A DNA stretch of 64,000 nt, from the NCBI GenBank assembly GCA_044433645.1, contig JAWXTK010000009.1, forward strand, positions 1 to 64,000, given 5' to 3'. Of the stretch, positions 1-8,119 are shown one piece after another. The notes under the pieces were generated by a model. That model was not told the origin of the DNA. It ran no database searches and saw nothing but the letters and a program-made list of their open reading frames with translations. Source of the DNA: JAWXTK01 sp044433645. Lineage in GTDB: Bacteria; Bacteroidota; Bacteroidia; Bacteroidales; Rikenellaceae. Positions within the stretch are counted from its first letter, which is position 1; each line of letters starts with the position of its first letter. Made by a program: the position numbers and the translations under genes.

Positions 1-126
1 AAATTTGAGCCTGGCTCCGATTTGTTTCGCCTTTTCTTATGTCCCTATAGTTTCTTGACCTCAATTCAGTTGCATTTGCAGGTTGAATTCAGCTAGTATA
101 AACTCATAGGGGGGGGTCTTAAAAAT
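1..126. other. Intergenic sequence at window edge
   Basis: No gene or clear signal is visible here. The stretch lies beyond the 3' end of the minus-strand GNAT-like gene. It contains a run of eight G residues at about 110-117 and no convincing terminator hairpin. The gene on the other side is outside the window. Confidence 0.5.
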
Positions 127-1254
127 TTATATGTTTTTAATGAATGCTCGTCGTCTTTTTATTTTTTGATTTTCAATATCTTGCCACTGATTCTGCATTT
201 TAAGATTCACTTCAAGCTCGGGATTACTTTCGGCATAACGATATCCATTTGAGTTGAAAGAATTTATTATATTACTGAATAACAGCGCACTAACTCCTTT
301 GTTTTGATACTCAGGCTTCACTGCCATAAGCAATAATTCCACCGTGTTGTTCTTACCTTTTAAGGCCTTTAACAAATGGATAAAACCAAATGGGAAAAGT
401 CTTCCCCTGGATTTTTGCAAAGCCTTAGCTATAGACGGCATACCAACTGCCATGCCCACCAAATCATCATTTGAGTCAACAACCAAAATCAAATTATTTA
501 ATTTCAACATAGGCAAATACAGCTTAACATAGTGCTGAATTTGTCGCTCACTCAGTGGCGAATAACCATAAAGCGTATCGTAAGCCTCATTAACTAGCTT
601 AAATAATTTTTGGCCGTAATCTCGGGCTAATTTTTTGCGCGAAGTATAGTTTAGTGTCCTAAGACTAAACTTTTTGGATACTATCTCACTTACACGGTTG
701 TGGCGCTCGGGCACTTGCTCTGGTATGGTAATTAAATACTCCACCCAATCGGCTTCTTTAGCAAAACCTAGGCGCTCTAATTGCTTGGGATAATACTCGT
801 GATTGTAAATCGCAACCATAGTGCCTATCTTATCAAAACCCTCAACCAACATACCCTCGGGGTCCATATCTGAAAATCCAAGAGGCCCATTTATTTGATT
901 CATGCCCTTAGATTTACCCCAATTTTCAACAGCCGAAAAAAGCGCATCCACAACCTCATTATCATCAATAAAATCCACATAACCAAATCTAACTCTCTCC
1001 CTTTTCTCTCTATTGTTAACCTGATAATTTATGATACCCGCAATTCGCCCAACAGCCTTGCCTCCCTTAAATGCCATAAAAAATTTAGCCTCACAAAAGT
1101 CAAAAGCAGGATTCTTTTTGGGGTTAAGTGTTATCAAATCATCGCTAAGCAATGAAGGGATATAATATTTATTTCCCTTATAAAGTTTGTTGGGAAATTT
1201 GATAAATCTTTTGAGCTCTTTGCGCGTTTCTACACTTTTTATCAACACTTTCAT
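127..1254 (-). CDS. GNAT-fold acetyltransferase-like protein
   Basis: A 375-residue cytoplasmic protein with no signal peptide or membrane segment. Residues 15-100 resemble the N-terminal part of a widespread Bacteroidota acetyltransferase-like family (LYKGNKYYIP, then NPAFDF, then VGRIAGIIN). A conserved-looking block follows at about 123-141 (GPLGFSDMDPEGM). The C-terminal part carries a GNAT motif A at about 311-325 (VKPEYQNKGVSALL), the acetyl-CoA pyrophosphate loop. Substrate unknown. It is the last gene of a four-gene minus-strand run, 18 bp after the HAD gene. The GNAT assignment is from motif recognition; the activity is inferred. Confidence 0.75.
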   Translation of the reverse strand: MKVLIKSVETRKELKRFIKFPNKLYKGNKYYIPSLLSDDLITLNPKKNPAFDFCEAKFFMAFKGGKAVGRIAGIINYQVNNREKRERVRFGYVDFIDDNEVVDALFSAVENWGKSKGMNQINGPLGFSDMDPEGMLVEGFDKIGTMVAIYNHEYYPKQLERLGFAKEADWVEYLITIPEQVPERHNRVSEIVSKKFSLRTLNYTSRKKLARDYGQKLFKLVNEAYDTLYGYSPLSERQIQHYVKLYLPMLKLNNLILVVDSNDDLVGMAVGMPSIAKALQKSRGRLFPFGFIHLLKALKGKNNTVELLLMAVKPEYQNKGVSALLFSNIINSFNSNGYRYAESNPELEVNLKMQNQWQDIENQKIKRRRAFIKNI

Positions 1255-1272
1255 CTGGCTAAGGTAGATATT

Positions 1273-2106
1273 TTATTTTGAAAATGGTACAAAAAGTTCG
1301 GAATTCTGCTCTATCCACAGCGATACGCCGTCCTCATCATTAGAAAGTGTTAACTCATCTGCTGCATCTTTAACCTCTTGTTGCGCATTAGCCATTGCTA
1401 CTCCACAACCAGCAAATTTTATCATAGACATATCGTTAAATCCGTCTCCAAAAGCCACCATTTCATCAGCCCGAGCACCAATAATTTTGAGCAATCTATC
1501 GAGCGATTGCGCCTTATCAATATCAAGAGGAACAAGCTCTAAGAAGAAAGGCTCAGAACGATAAATACTCATTTTTGTGTTATATTTTTCGAGTAAATTT
1601 TGCTCCAAAGCAACGACTTTTTCACCTTCACCAACTGCCAAGCATTTTGGCAATGCGTATTTTACTTCTTCAAGAAAAGATTCGACTTCCCTAATAGGCA
1701 TTTTGTTTAAAAATGATTCATGTTGTGCGTATTTATCTTGCGCATTTTCGCAGAAAATTTCAGCATCTTTATAACTAAGTAAAGTGCAACCAAATTCTTT
1801 ACTTGCGCAGTATAAAGGCTCTATTAATTCATCGGGCAAAACTGTTTCAAAAATATTTTTACCCGTTTTGCAATCCACTATTGTTCCTCCGTTAAAAGAT
1901 AGGACATACCCACCAAAAAAATCAAGTTTTAAACTTTTTGCAAGTGGCAAAATTCCATAAGTTGGTCGGCCAGAAGCTAGGATAATTTTTACGCCCTTCT
2001 GCTGAATTTTAATTAGCGTGTTTTTGTTATTTTCTGAAAGTTCTTTTTTAGAATCTGTGAGAGTTCCGTCTAAATCTAGAACTATAATTTTGTAGTTTTT
2101 GCTCAT
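1273..2106 (-). CDS. Cof-type HAD-IIB sugar-phosphatase-like hydrolase
   Basis: A 277-residue cytosolic HAD-superfamily phosphatase, a length typical of the Cof/YidA branch. Motif I is at residues 11-19 (DLDGTLTDS), giving the nucleophile and general acid aspartates. A serine/threonine-type motif II lies near residue 45 (ILASGRP) and motif IV near 218 (GDGFNDMSMI). The central region would form the C2B cap that selects substrate. Members dephosphorylate sugar phosphates or flavin/pyridoxal phosphates, but the substrate cannot be read from sequence. It lies 2 bp after the aldo/keto reductase stop, which indicates co-transcription. Confidence 0.88.
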   Translation of the reverse strand: MSKNYKIIVLDLDGTLTDSKKELSENNKNTLIKIQQKGVKIILASGRPTYGILPLAKSLKLDFFGGYVLSFNGGTIVDCKTGKNIFETVLPDELIEPLYCASKEFGCTLLSYKDAEIFCENAQDKYAQHESFLNKMPIREVESFLEEVKYALPKCLAVGEGEKVVALEQNLLEKYNTKMSIYRSEPFFLELVPLDIDKAQSLDRLLKIIGARADEMVAFGDGFNDMSMIKFAGCGVAMANAQQEVKDAADELTLSNDEDGVSLWIEQNSELFVPFSK

Positions 2107-2108
2107 AA

Positions 2109-3101
2109 TTATTTAAGTGTTATTGCATCTATTTTCGCAAGTTGTTCTGGTGTAAAATACTCAGAATTTACAGCTTCAATATTCTCTTTTATTTGCGCAA
2201 CAGAGCTAGCTCCTATAACTAACGAAGACACTCTAGAATCGCGAAGTGCCCAGGCCAGCGCCATTTGAGAAAGCTTCTCGTTTCGCTCTTTTGCCACTTG
2301 ATTTAATGCTAAAATTTGCGCTCTTTTTTCTGGAGTAATTGCATCTTTAGTTAAAAAAACTGACTCGCTTGCAGCCCTAGAATCACTAGGTATATCAACT
2401 AAATATTTATCCGACAAAAGCCCCTGAGCCAAGGGAGAAAAAGCCACAACACCTGAGCCTTTTTCATCAGCTAAAGCCAAAGACTCTCTCTCTAACTCCC
2501 TATCAAACAGACTATAACGAAACTGACTTACTAAACAAGGCACTTTTGCCTCAGAGAGTAAATCATACAACTCCAAAGCCTTAGTGGGTGGGTATTTTGA
2601 GATGCCTATATACAATGCTTTGCCACTTCTAACTATATCTATCAGCGCCTGTGCAGTTTCGCAAATTGGAGTCTGCTCGTCATAACGATGAGTATAAAAA
2701 ATATCAACATAATCTAAGCCCAAACGAGCTAAACTTTGGTTAAGACTGACGATTAAATGTTTGCGCGAAGAGTTACCTCCAAAGGGCCCCTCCCACATTT
2801 CATGACCTGCCTTAGTTGAAATCAAAATCTCGTCTCTAAAGGGCATTAAACCCTCGCGTAAAATCTTAGCAAAAGTGAGTTCCCCAGCGCCAGGTTCAGG
2901 CCCGTAGTTATTCGCCAAGTCAAAATAATTTATACCATTATCAAACGAAAAATATATCATGTTTTTGGCATTACAAAAATCACAATTTGTTCCAAAATTA
3001 TGCCATAAACCCAGCGCAATTTTAGGCAATAACACACTACTTTCGCCGGCCCTATTATACTGCATTTTTGAGTAACGATCTGAAGAAGGAATATAACTCA
3101 T
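2109..3101 (-). CDS. Aldo/keto reductase (YghZ-like)
   Basis: A 330-residue NADPH-dependent aldo/keto reductase with a TIM-barrel fold. The catalytic tetrad is visible: D61, Y66 (FDLANNYGPEPG), K97 (ISTKAGHEMWEG) and H138 (YTHRYD). The GHEMWEGPFG segment is characteristic of the YghZ/L-glyceraldehyde-3-phosphate reductase branch, whose members also reduce methylglyoxal and other aldehydes. The C-terminal cofactor-binding part includes SSLVIGASSVAQI. It sits between the ABC ATPase and HAD genes with gaps of 13 and 2 bp. The exact substrate is inferred only from subfamily. Confidence 0.9.
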   Translation of the reverse strand: MSYIPSSDRYSKMQYNRAGESSVLLPKIALGLWHNFGTNCDFCNAKNMIYFSFDNGINYFDLANNYGPEPGAGELTFAKILREGLMPFRDEILISTKAGHEMWEGPFGGNSSRKHLIVSLNQSLARLGLDYVDIFYTHRYDEQTPICETAQALIDIVRSGKALYIGISKYPPTKALELYDLLSEAKVPCLVSQFRYSLFDRELERESLALADEKGSGVVAFSPLAQGLLSDKYLVDIPSDSRAASESVFLTKDAITPEKRAQILALNQVAKERNEKLSQMALAWALRDSRVSSLVIGASSVAQIKENIEAVNSEYFTPEQLAKIDAITLK

Positions 3102-3114
3102 AATATGAAAATTT

Positions 3115-4566
3115 TTAACGATTTTTAAGCAAATGAAATGAATCTGTAATACAATTTGGCAACTCTTGTTTGTAATGAGTTACAAGTATTAATGTTTTGT
3201 TTTTGCGCTTGCAAAATGCCTCGATTACATCCAAAGCCAAGCGCCTATTTCTCATATCAAGCCCGTGCAAGGGCTCATCTAAAATCAATAATTCAGGATC
3301 TTTTACAAAAGCCCTTGCAAGCAAAACCAAACGTTGTTCACCACTAGAAATTCGCATGAAATCTCTGTCCTTAAGCTCTAAAATTCCGAACATATCCATC
3401 CAAAATTCACACACTTTAACATCTTCATCCTTCATGCGTTTATACAAGCCCACCGTGTCGTGCAAACCACTCGCCACTATCTCTATGCAAGGCGCACTCA
3501 CCAAATACGAACGGTGCATCTCGGGGCTAACATAGCCTATATGAGCCTTGATATCCCAAATACTTGCATCGACCCCACGCCTAAGGCCAAACAGCGTGAT
3601 ATCGCATGCATAACCCTGAGGATTATCAGCGCAAACAAGGCTCAAAAGAGTAGATTTTCCTGCTCCATTCTCGCCACTAAGCGCCCATTTCTCACCACGA
3701 TTTATCCTCCACGACAAATCTTTTAAAATCACATATTCACCATAGCGAATTGTGATATTATTTATCTTGATTATCCTCTGGGAATCTTTCGCACGCGTGT
3801 CGTTTTCGGACAAGTCAAATATTTGTTTCTGCTTTTGTTGTGGCAACACACTCTCATAAATTTCATGCTCTTTGGCAAGAAAATCCTCGCGCGCGAGTTT
3901 GGGCAAACACACCCTATTTTTTATCTCAACTACGTGAGTTATAAACTCGGGCAACTCATCAGTTTTGGACAATACCAAAATAACTTGCAGCGAAGTTTGC
4001 GTAGTCAACAATTTTAACAAATCCTGCAACTGAGTACGCGTTGCAGCATCAAGACCTATGAAAGGATTTTCTAAAACAAGTATCTTAGGCGCGCCCAGCA
4101 AAGCCTTAGTTAATTGCAATTTGCGCAACTCGCCCGAGCTAAGTAAGATAAGCTGTTTTTCTAACATTGGGCCTATATTAAACAACTCGAAAAGTTGATT
4201 TTTAAGCTCTGTATCATTGCTTTTAGGCAGAGAATCTTTGACCAAAGGCTGAGAATCTCTATCCATGCTATTCCACCTTTGCTGATGATAATAATTTTTA
4301 TCGCCTGCACCATAGGAATCACGAAAAGCGATGTGTTTTATATTGTCACTCACCCAAGGCGATGCATCTTGACCAAAAAAATATTTTATCCCCTCGCCCT
4401 TTAATGGTTCTTCTCCCGTAATCATGCTCACTAGCATACCCTTGCCCGAAGCATTTGCACCCATGATAGCTAACTGCTCACCATGGGCAATATTTAAATT
4501 AACTGCTTCTCTAAAAAAGGGTTTGCCAACTCTTGGCACTCCATTTGTAATCTCTACTATGTTCAT
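3115..4566 (-). CDS. Double ATP-binding-cassette protein, ModF-like
   Basis: A 483-residue soluble protein with two fused ABC ATPase domains and no membrane segment, as in ModF/PhrA-type proteins. The second domain looks intact: Walker A near 298-305 (GENGAGKST), signature near 407 (SSGEQ) and Walker B near 427 (LLILDEP). The first is degenerate: its Walker A (GANASGKG, 36-43) lacks the Ser/Thr after Lys and its Walker B reads LVLENP. An upstream in-frame Met would add 34 residues, but it lies upstream of a good promoter at 4594-4625, so MNIVEITNG at 4566 is the likely start. First gene of a four-gene run. The role is unknown; molybdate-related annotation would be by homology only. Confidence 0.8.
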   Translation of the reverse strand: MNIVEITNGVPRVGKPFFREAVNLNIAHGEQLAIMGANASGKGMLVSMITGEEPLKGEGIKYFFGQDASPWVSDNIKHIAFRDSYGAGDKNYYHQQRWNSMDRDSQPLVKDSLPKSNDTELKNQLFELFNIGPMLEKQLILLSSGELRKLQLTKALLGAPKILVLENPFIGLDAATRTQLQDLLKLLTTQTSLQVILVLSKTDELPEFITHVVEIKNRVCLPKLAREDFLAKEHEIYESVLPQQKQKQIFDLSENDTRAKDSQRIIKINNITIRYGEYVILKDLSWRINRGEKWALSGENGAGKSTLLSLVCADNPQGYACDITLFGLRRGVDASIWDIKAHIGYVSPEMHRSYLVSAPCIEIVASGLHDTVGLYKRMKDEDVKVCEFWMDMFGILELKDRDFMRISSGEQRLVLLARAFVKDPELLILDEPLHGLDMRNRRLALDVIEAFCKRKNKTLILVTHYKQELPNCITDSFHLLKNR

Positions 4567-4593
4567 TAATTTGCTAGAATTGTTATATCTAGA

Positions 4594-4625
4594 CAAACTT
4601 AGTTCATGATAAGCAAAACTCCAAA
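4594..4625 (-). promoter_or_regulatory. Bacteroidota-type promoter for the ABC ATPase run
   Basis: On the minus strand, TTTG (4625-4622), 20 bp, then TAAGTTTG (4601-4594). This matches the -33/-7 consensus of the Bacteroidota primary sigma factor. Transcription would begin near 4588, just before the ATG at 4566, which supports that start. Confidence 0.7.
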
Positions 4626-4660
4626 TTTCTGAACTGATTTTTTTGACCCCCTTTATAAAG

Positions 4661-4696
4661 ATAAGCACTCTTAAGAATTTTCTAGAGAGTGCTTAT
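4661..4696. repeat. 11-bp perfect inverted repeat between divergent promoters
   Basis: ATAAGCACTCT (4661-4671) and its exact reverse complement (4686-4696) are separated by 14 nt. The palindrome lies between the ABC ATPase promoter and the trp promoter, upstream of both. The plus-strand side is followed by a T run (about 4701-4706). It could be a regulator site or a terminator for plus-strand read-through; sequence alone does not decide. Confidence 0.5.
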
Positions 4697-4735
4697 TGTA
4701 TTTTTTAAGGTGGTTTTGTTATTTTTTTGTATATT

Positions 4736-4768
4736 TTTGGAAAAATAAAAAATAAATTTTTACCTTTG
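4736..4768 (+). promoter_or_regulatory. trp operon promoter
   Basis: TTTG (4736-4739), 21 bp, then TACCTTTG (4761-4768), a strong match to the Bacteroidota promoter consensus. Transcription would begin near 4775, about 20 nt before the leader-peptide ATG at 4795. Confidence 0.8.
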
Positions 4769-4794
4769 CCTTTGGATTAAAAATTTTTAAGCTA

Positions 4795-4851
4795 ATGAAC
4801 ACTATACTAAATACATATTCTTGGCGCAACTTACAACAAACTCAGTGGTAA
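4795..4851 (+). CDS. trp operon leader peptide
   Basis: A short ORF reads MNTILNTYSWRNLQQTQW followed by TAA. Trp codons are at 4822-4824 (residue 10) and 4846-4848 (residue 18, directly before the stop). Two Trp codons in 18 residues, between the promoter and an intrinsic terminator ahead of trpB, is the expected form of an attenuation leader peptide. When charged tRNA-Trp is scarce, ribosome stalling here would alter folding of the downstream leader. I recall an Rfam class named Bacteroid-trp for Bacteroidota trp leaders with such short Trp-rich ORFs, so the class is known. Confidence 0.85.
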   Translation: MNTILNTYSWRNLQQTQW

Positions 4852-4853
4852 GA

Positions 4854-4933
4854 ACGCAGAACTCGTATATATATATTTAGCAGAAATATAAAAGAACAAA
4901 AAGAGCCTGTCGTGATTACGACAGGCTCTTTTT
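4854..4933 (+). promoter_or_regulatory. trp attenuator: antiterminator and terminator
   Basis: The terminator is a 13-bp stem (4901-4913 with 4918-4930), loop GATT, ending in TTTTT (to 4933). The 5' terminator arm can instead pair with an upstream segment just after the leader stop: ACG (4854-4856) with CGT (4911-4913), CAG (4857-4859) with CTG (4907-4909), and CTC (4862-4864) with GAG (4903-4905). That gives 9 bp with small internal loops, a plausible antiterminator. The terminator is seen directly; the alternative pairing was found by eye and not energy-scored. Confidence 0.75.
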
Positions 4934-4969
4934 AGGTTAAGAAAAAAAATACAAAAATCATATAAAAAC

Positions 4970-6148
4970 ATGGAAAGTTTTCAAGTAGACAAAGAAGGAT
5001 TTTATGGAGAATTTGGGGGCGCATACATCCCCGAGATACTACATAAATGTGTTGAGGATTTAAAAAATGCTTACCTTGATGTTCTTCAAAATCAGGAATT
5101 TAAGGATGAATTTATGGGTCTTTTGCGTGACTACGTGGGCAGACCCTCGCCCCTTTACCTGGCTAAAAGATTAAGCCAAAAATATAACTGTAAGATTTAT
5201 CTTAAACGCGAGGACTTGAACCACACGGGAGCTCACAAAATCAACAATGCAATAGGCCAAGTATTGCTAGCTAAAAAAATGGGTAAAACTCGTATTATAG
5301 CCGAAACAGGTGCCGGACAACACGGCGTGGCAACAGCAACGGTATGTGCACTAATGAATATGGAGTGCGTGGTTTATATGGGCAAGACCGATGTTGAGCG
5401 TCAAAGCGTAAATGTTGAGAAAATGAAGATGTTGGGCGCAACCGTTTCGCCCGTAACTTCGGGAAATATGACTCTTAAAGACGCTACAAACGAGGCTATA
5501 CGCGACTGGTGTTGCAACCCTTCAAATACTTATTACGTGATAGGTTCAACCGTAGGGCCTCACCCTTATCCCGACATGGTAGCTCGCCTACAATCGGTAA
5601 TTAGCGAAGAAATCAAAAAACAACTTAAGGAAAAAGAAGGTCGTGATTACCCCGATTATCTTATGGCTTGCATAGGTGGAGGAAGTAATGCCGCAGGAAC
5701 AATTTATCACTACATAGATGATAGCCGTGTGCAAATCGTTTTGGCCGAAGCTGGTGGCTTAGGCATAGAAAGTGGCGAATCAGCTGCAACCATACAACTA
5801 GGGAAAATAGGCATAATCCACGGATTTAAAACCATATTAATGCAGGATGAGGACGGCCAAATCACCGAACCTTACTCTATCTCAGCAGGACTTGACTATC
5901 CAGGCATAGGCCCTATGCACGCTCATTTGGCTAAACAAAAACGCGCCTTGGTTTTGGCTGTAAATGATGACGAAGCTGTTGAGGCTGCCTTTGAATTAAC
6001 TAAGTTAGAAGGTATAGTTCCAGCTCTGGAATCAGCTCATATTTTGGGCGCACTTTCTAAAATCAAGTTTAACGAAAACGACGTAGTTGTGTTGACAGTA
6101 TCGGGTCGCGGCGACAAAGATATAGACACATATTTAAGTAGAATGTAA
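4970..6148 (+). CDS. trpB: Tryptophan synthase beta chain
   Basis: A 392-residue PLP enzyme joining indole and L-serine to make tryptophan, in an alpha2beta2 complex with TrpA (10498-11280). The Schiff-base lysine lies in HTGAHKINN (about residue 87), the catalytic Glu in AETGAGQHG, the PLP phosphate loop in GGGSNAAG, and the C-terminal cofactor motif in SGRGDKD. Length is normal. First gene of the operon, 37 bp after the attenuator terminator, with trpE starting 1 bp after its stop. Having trpB first and trpA last is the usual Bacteroidota order. Confidence 0.98.
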   Translation: MESFQVDKEGFYGEFGGAYIPEILHKCVEDLKNAYLDVLQNQEFKDEFMGLLRDYVGRPSPLYLAKRLSQKYNCKIYLKREDLNHTGAHKINNAIGQVLLAKKMGKTRIIAETGAGQHGVATATVCALMNMECVVYMGKTDVERQSVNVEKMKMLGATVSPVTSGNMTLKDATNEAIRDWCCNPSNTYYVIGSTVGPHPYPDMVARLQSVISEEIKKQLKEKEGRDYPDYLMACIGGGSNAAGTIYHYIDDSRVQIVLAEAGGLGIESGESAATIQLGKIGIIHGFKTILMQDEDGQITEPYSISAGLDYPGIGPMHAHLAKQKRALVLAVNDDEAVEAAFELTKLEGIVPALESAHILGALSKIKFNENDVVVLTVSGRGDKDIDTYLSRM

Positions 6149-6149
6149 G

Positions 6150-7550
6150 ATGAAAAAGTTTCAATATACAACTGCTCACAAAACCATACTCGGAGATTTA
6201 CACACCCCCGTAACGACTTATCTCAAACTTAGAGATTTGTTTGCTCAAAGTGCTCTAATGGAGAGTTCAGATTATCATGGGGGCGAGAATAATCGCTCGT
6301 TTATAGGTCTTGACCCTGTGGCTAGTGTGGGTATAAATCGTGGGGTTGCAACTTTTAGTTTTCCCGACGGCAGTATAGAGCAAAAAGATATCACAAAGGA
6401 TTACACCATAGATGTAGCTATTAAAGAATTTTTGGCCAGCTTTGAGGTTAGTGGCGAGTACAATAATTATTGTGGGCTTTACGGTTACACAACTTTCAAC
6501 GCTGTGCGCTACACCGAGGATATACCTATCAAGGAGAGCTATGATGAGAAAAACGATGCGCCCGACATTTATTATATACTATATAAATATATGATAGTGT
6601 TTAATGATTTCCGTAATGACATGGTGTTGGTGGAAATGATTTCTGAGGGCGAAAATAGCGCACTCGACAAAGTTGAAAACGCAATCAACAACAGAAATTA
6701 TACAACCTATGATTTTGCGCGCGTGGGCGAGACAACAAGCCCATTAACCGACGATGAACACAAAGCAAACATCACAAAAGCCATAGCCCACTGTATGCGT
6801 GGCGATGTTTTTCAGATAGTTCTCTCTAGGCGTTTTGTACAGAAATATCGTGGCGATGATTTCAAACTTTACAGAGCTCTTCGCAGTATTAATCCTTCGC
6901 CTTATTTATTTTATTTTGATTTCGGAGGCTTTAGAATCTTTGGTTCTTCGCCCGAAACTCACTGCAAAATAGAAAATGGTCGCGCTATTATAGACCCTAT
7001 CGCAGGCACAACTTATCGCACAGGCGACAAAGCTAAAGACAGCGAATTAGCTCAGGCACTTTTGGCCGATCCTAAGGAAAATGCTGAGCACGTAATGTTG
7101 GTAGATTTAGCACGTAATGACTTAAGTAGAAATTGCAGCGACGTTAGAGTTGACAAATACAAGGAGACACAATATTACTCTCATGTGATTCACCTAGTGA
7201 GCCGTGTGAGTGGCAGGTTAGACGAGAGTACCGACCCTATCAAAGCATTTATGGACACTTTCCCAGCAGGCACGCTAAGTGGTGCGCCTAAAGTTAAGGC
7301 CATGCAACTTATCAGCGAGTATGAACCTCACAGCCGTGGAGCTTATGGTGGTTGCGTAGGTTTTATTGGCCTAAATGGTTCGCTTAATCAAGCAATCACC
7401 ATACGTACCTTTGTTTCACGTAATAACGAACTGTGGTTTCAAGCAGGTGGTGGAATAGTTGCAAAAAGCGAGGAGGAATATGAACTTCAGGAGATAAACA
7501 ATAAACTAGGGGCTTTGAAAAAAGCAATAATCATAGCTGAACAATTATAA
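6150..7550 (+). CDS. trpE: Anthranilate synthase component I
   Basis: A 466-residue chorismate-utilising enzyme that, with TrpG, converts chorismate and glutamine to anthranilate. The N-terminal part has the tryptophan feedback-binding region (ALMESSDYHGG, matching the LLES-type motif). The C-terminal chorismate-binding domain shows PSPYLFYFDFGGFRIFGSSP, the DPIAGT loop, LVDLARNDLSR and a FPAGTLSGAPK segment. Transcription should be controlled by the upstream attenuator and activity by tryptophan feedback. It lies 1 bp after trpB and 2 bp before trpG, and is somewhat shorter than enterobacterial TrpE, as expected for a version with separate TrpG. Confidence 0.97.
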   Translation: MKKFQYTTAHKTILGDLHTPVTTYLKLRDLFAQSALMESSDYHGGENNRSFIGLDPVASVGINRGVATFSFPDGSIEQKDITKDYTIDVAIKEFLASFEVSGEYNNYCGLYGYTTFNAVRYTEDIPIKESYDEKNDAPDIYYILYKYMIVFNDFRNDMVLVEMISEGENSALDKVENAINNRNYTTYDFARVGETTSPLTDDEHKANITKAIAHCMRGDVFQIVLSRRFVQKYRGDDFKLYRALRSINPSPYLFYFDFGGFRIFGSSPETHCKIENGRAIIDPIAGTTYRTGDKAKDSELAQALLADPKENAEHVMLVDLARNDLSRNCSDVRVDKYKETQYYSHVIHLVSRVSGRLDESTDPIKAFMDTFPAGTLSGAPKVKAMQLISEYEPHSRGAYGGCVGFIGLNGSLNQAITIRTFVSRNNELWFQAGGGIVAKSEEEYELQEINNKLGALKKAIIIAEQL

Positions 7551-7552
7551 TT

Positions 7553-8116
7553 ATGAAAATAGTCATTATAGATAATTACGATTCATTTACGTATAATTTA
7601 AGACACCTATTAGTGGAGTTAGGTGCTGAGGTTGATGTGCTAAGAAACGATAAGTTTAAACTCGAAGAGCTTGAATGTTACGATAAAATAGTGCTTTCAC
7701 CAGGCCCTGGTATCCCTTCAGAGGCTGGCCTACTTCTAGATGTTATCAAATACTACGCAGGCAAAAAGCCCATGCTCGGAGTGTGCCTAGGCGAGCAAGC
7801 CATAGGCGAGTGTTTTGGTGGTGAGCTAACCAATCTAAGCGAGGTTTTTCACGGGGTGCAGACTCCTGCTAAAATCATTAGCGATGATTATATTTTTGAT
7901 GGTTTAGACAAAAACATAGAGGTTGGCAGATACCACTCATGGGTTGTAGATGCTGATACCCTTCCCCCAACTTTGGAGATTACAGCAATCAGCGATGAGG
8001 GTCAAATCATGGCTCTTAGACACAAAGAATACGACATAAGAGGTATACAATTTCACCCTGAATCTATTTTGACTCCCCAAGGCAAAACCATGATAGCTAA
8101 CTTTTTAAACCACTAA
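7553..8116 (+). CDS. trpG: Anthranilate synthase component II (glutamine amidotransferase)
   Basis: A 187-residue class I glutamine amidotransferase that supplies ammonia to TrpE. The nucleophile Cys lies in GVCLGEQAIGE (about residue 79); Glu replaces the more usual His after GVCLG. The His-Glu pair is in FHPESI near residue 169. The oxyanion-hole segment is SPGPGIPSEAG. It is not fused to trpD, unlike in E. coli. The position next to trpE favours TrpG over PabA, although a dual role in folate synthesis is possible in such organisms. Confidence 0.96.
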   Translation: MKIVIIDNYDSFTYNLRHLLVELGAEVDVLRNDKFKLEELECYDKIVLSPGPGIPSEAGLLLDVIKYYAGKKPMLGVCLGEQAIGECFGGELTNLSEVFHGVQTPAKIISDDYIFDGLDKNIEVGRYHSWVVDADTLPPTLEITAISDEGQIMALRHKEYDIRGIQFHPESILTPQGKTMIANFLNH

Positions 8117-8119
8117 CAA

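Noticed and set aside
110..117. G8 run near the window start
   Set aside because: A homopolymer without associated structure or gene; it could be a phase-variable tract only if an adjacent gene used it, and none does.
4567..4668. N-terminal extension of the ABC ATPase
   Set aside because: It would begin upstream of a well-matched promoter at 4594-4625 and has no family similarity.
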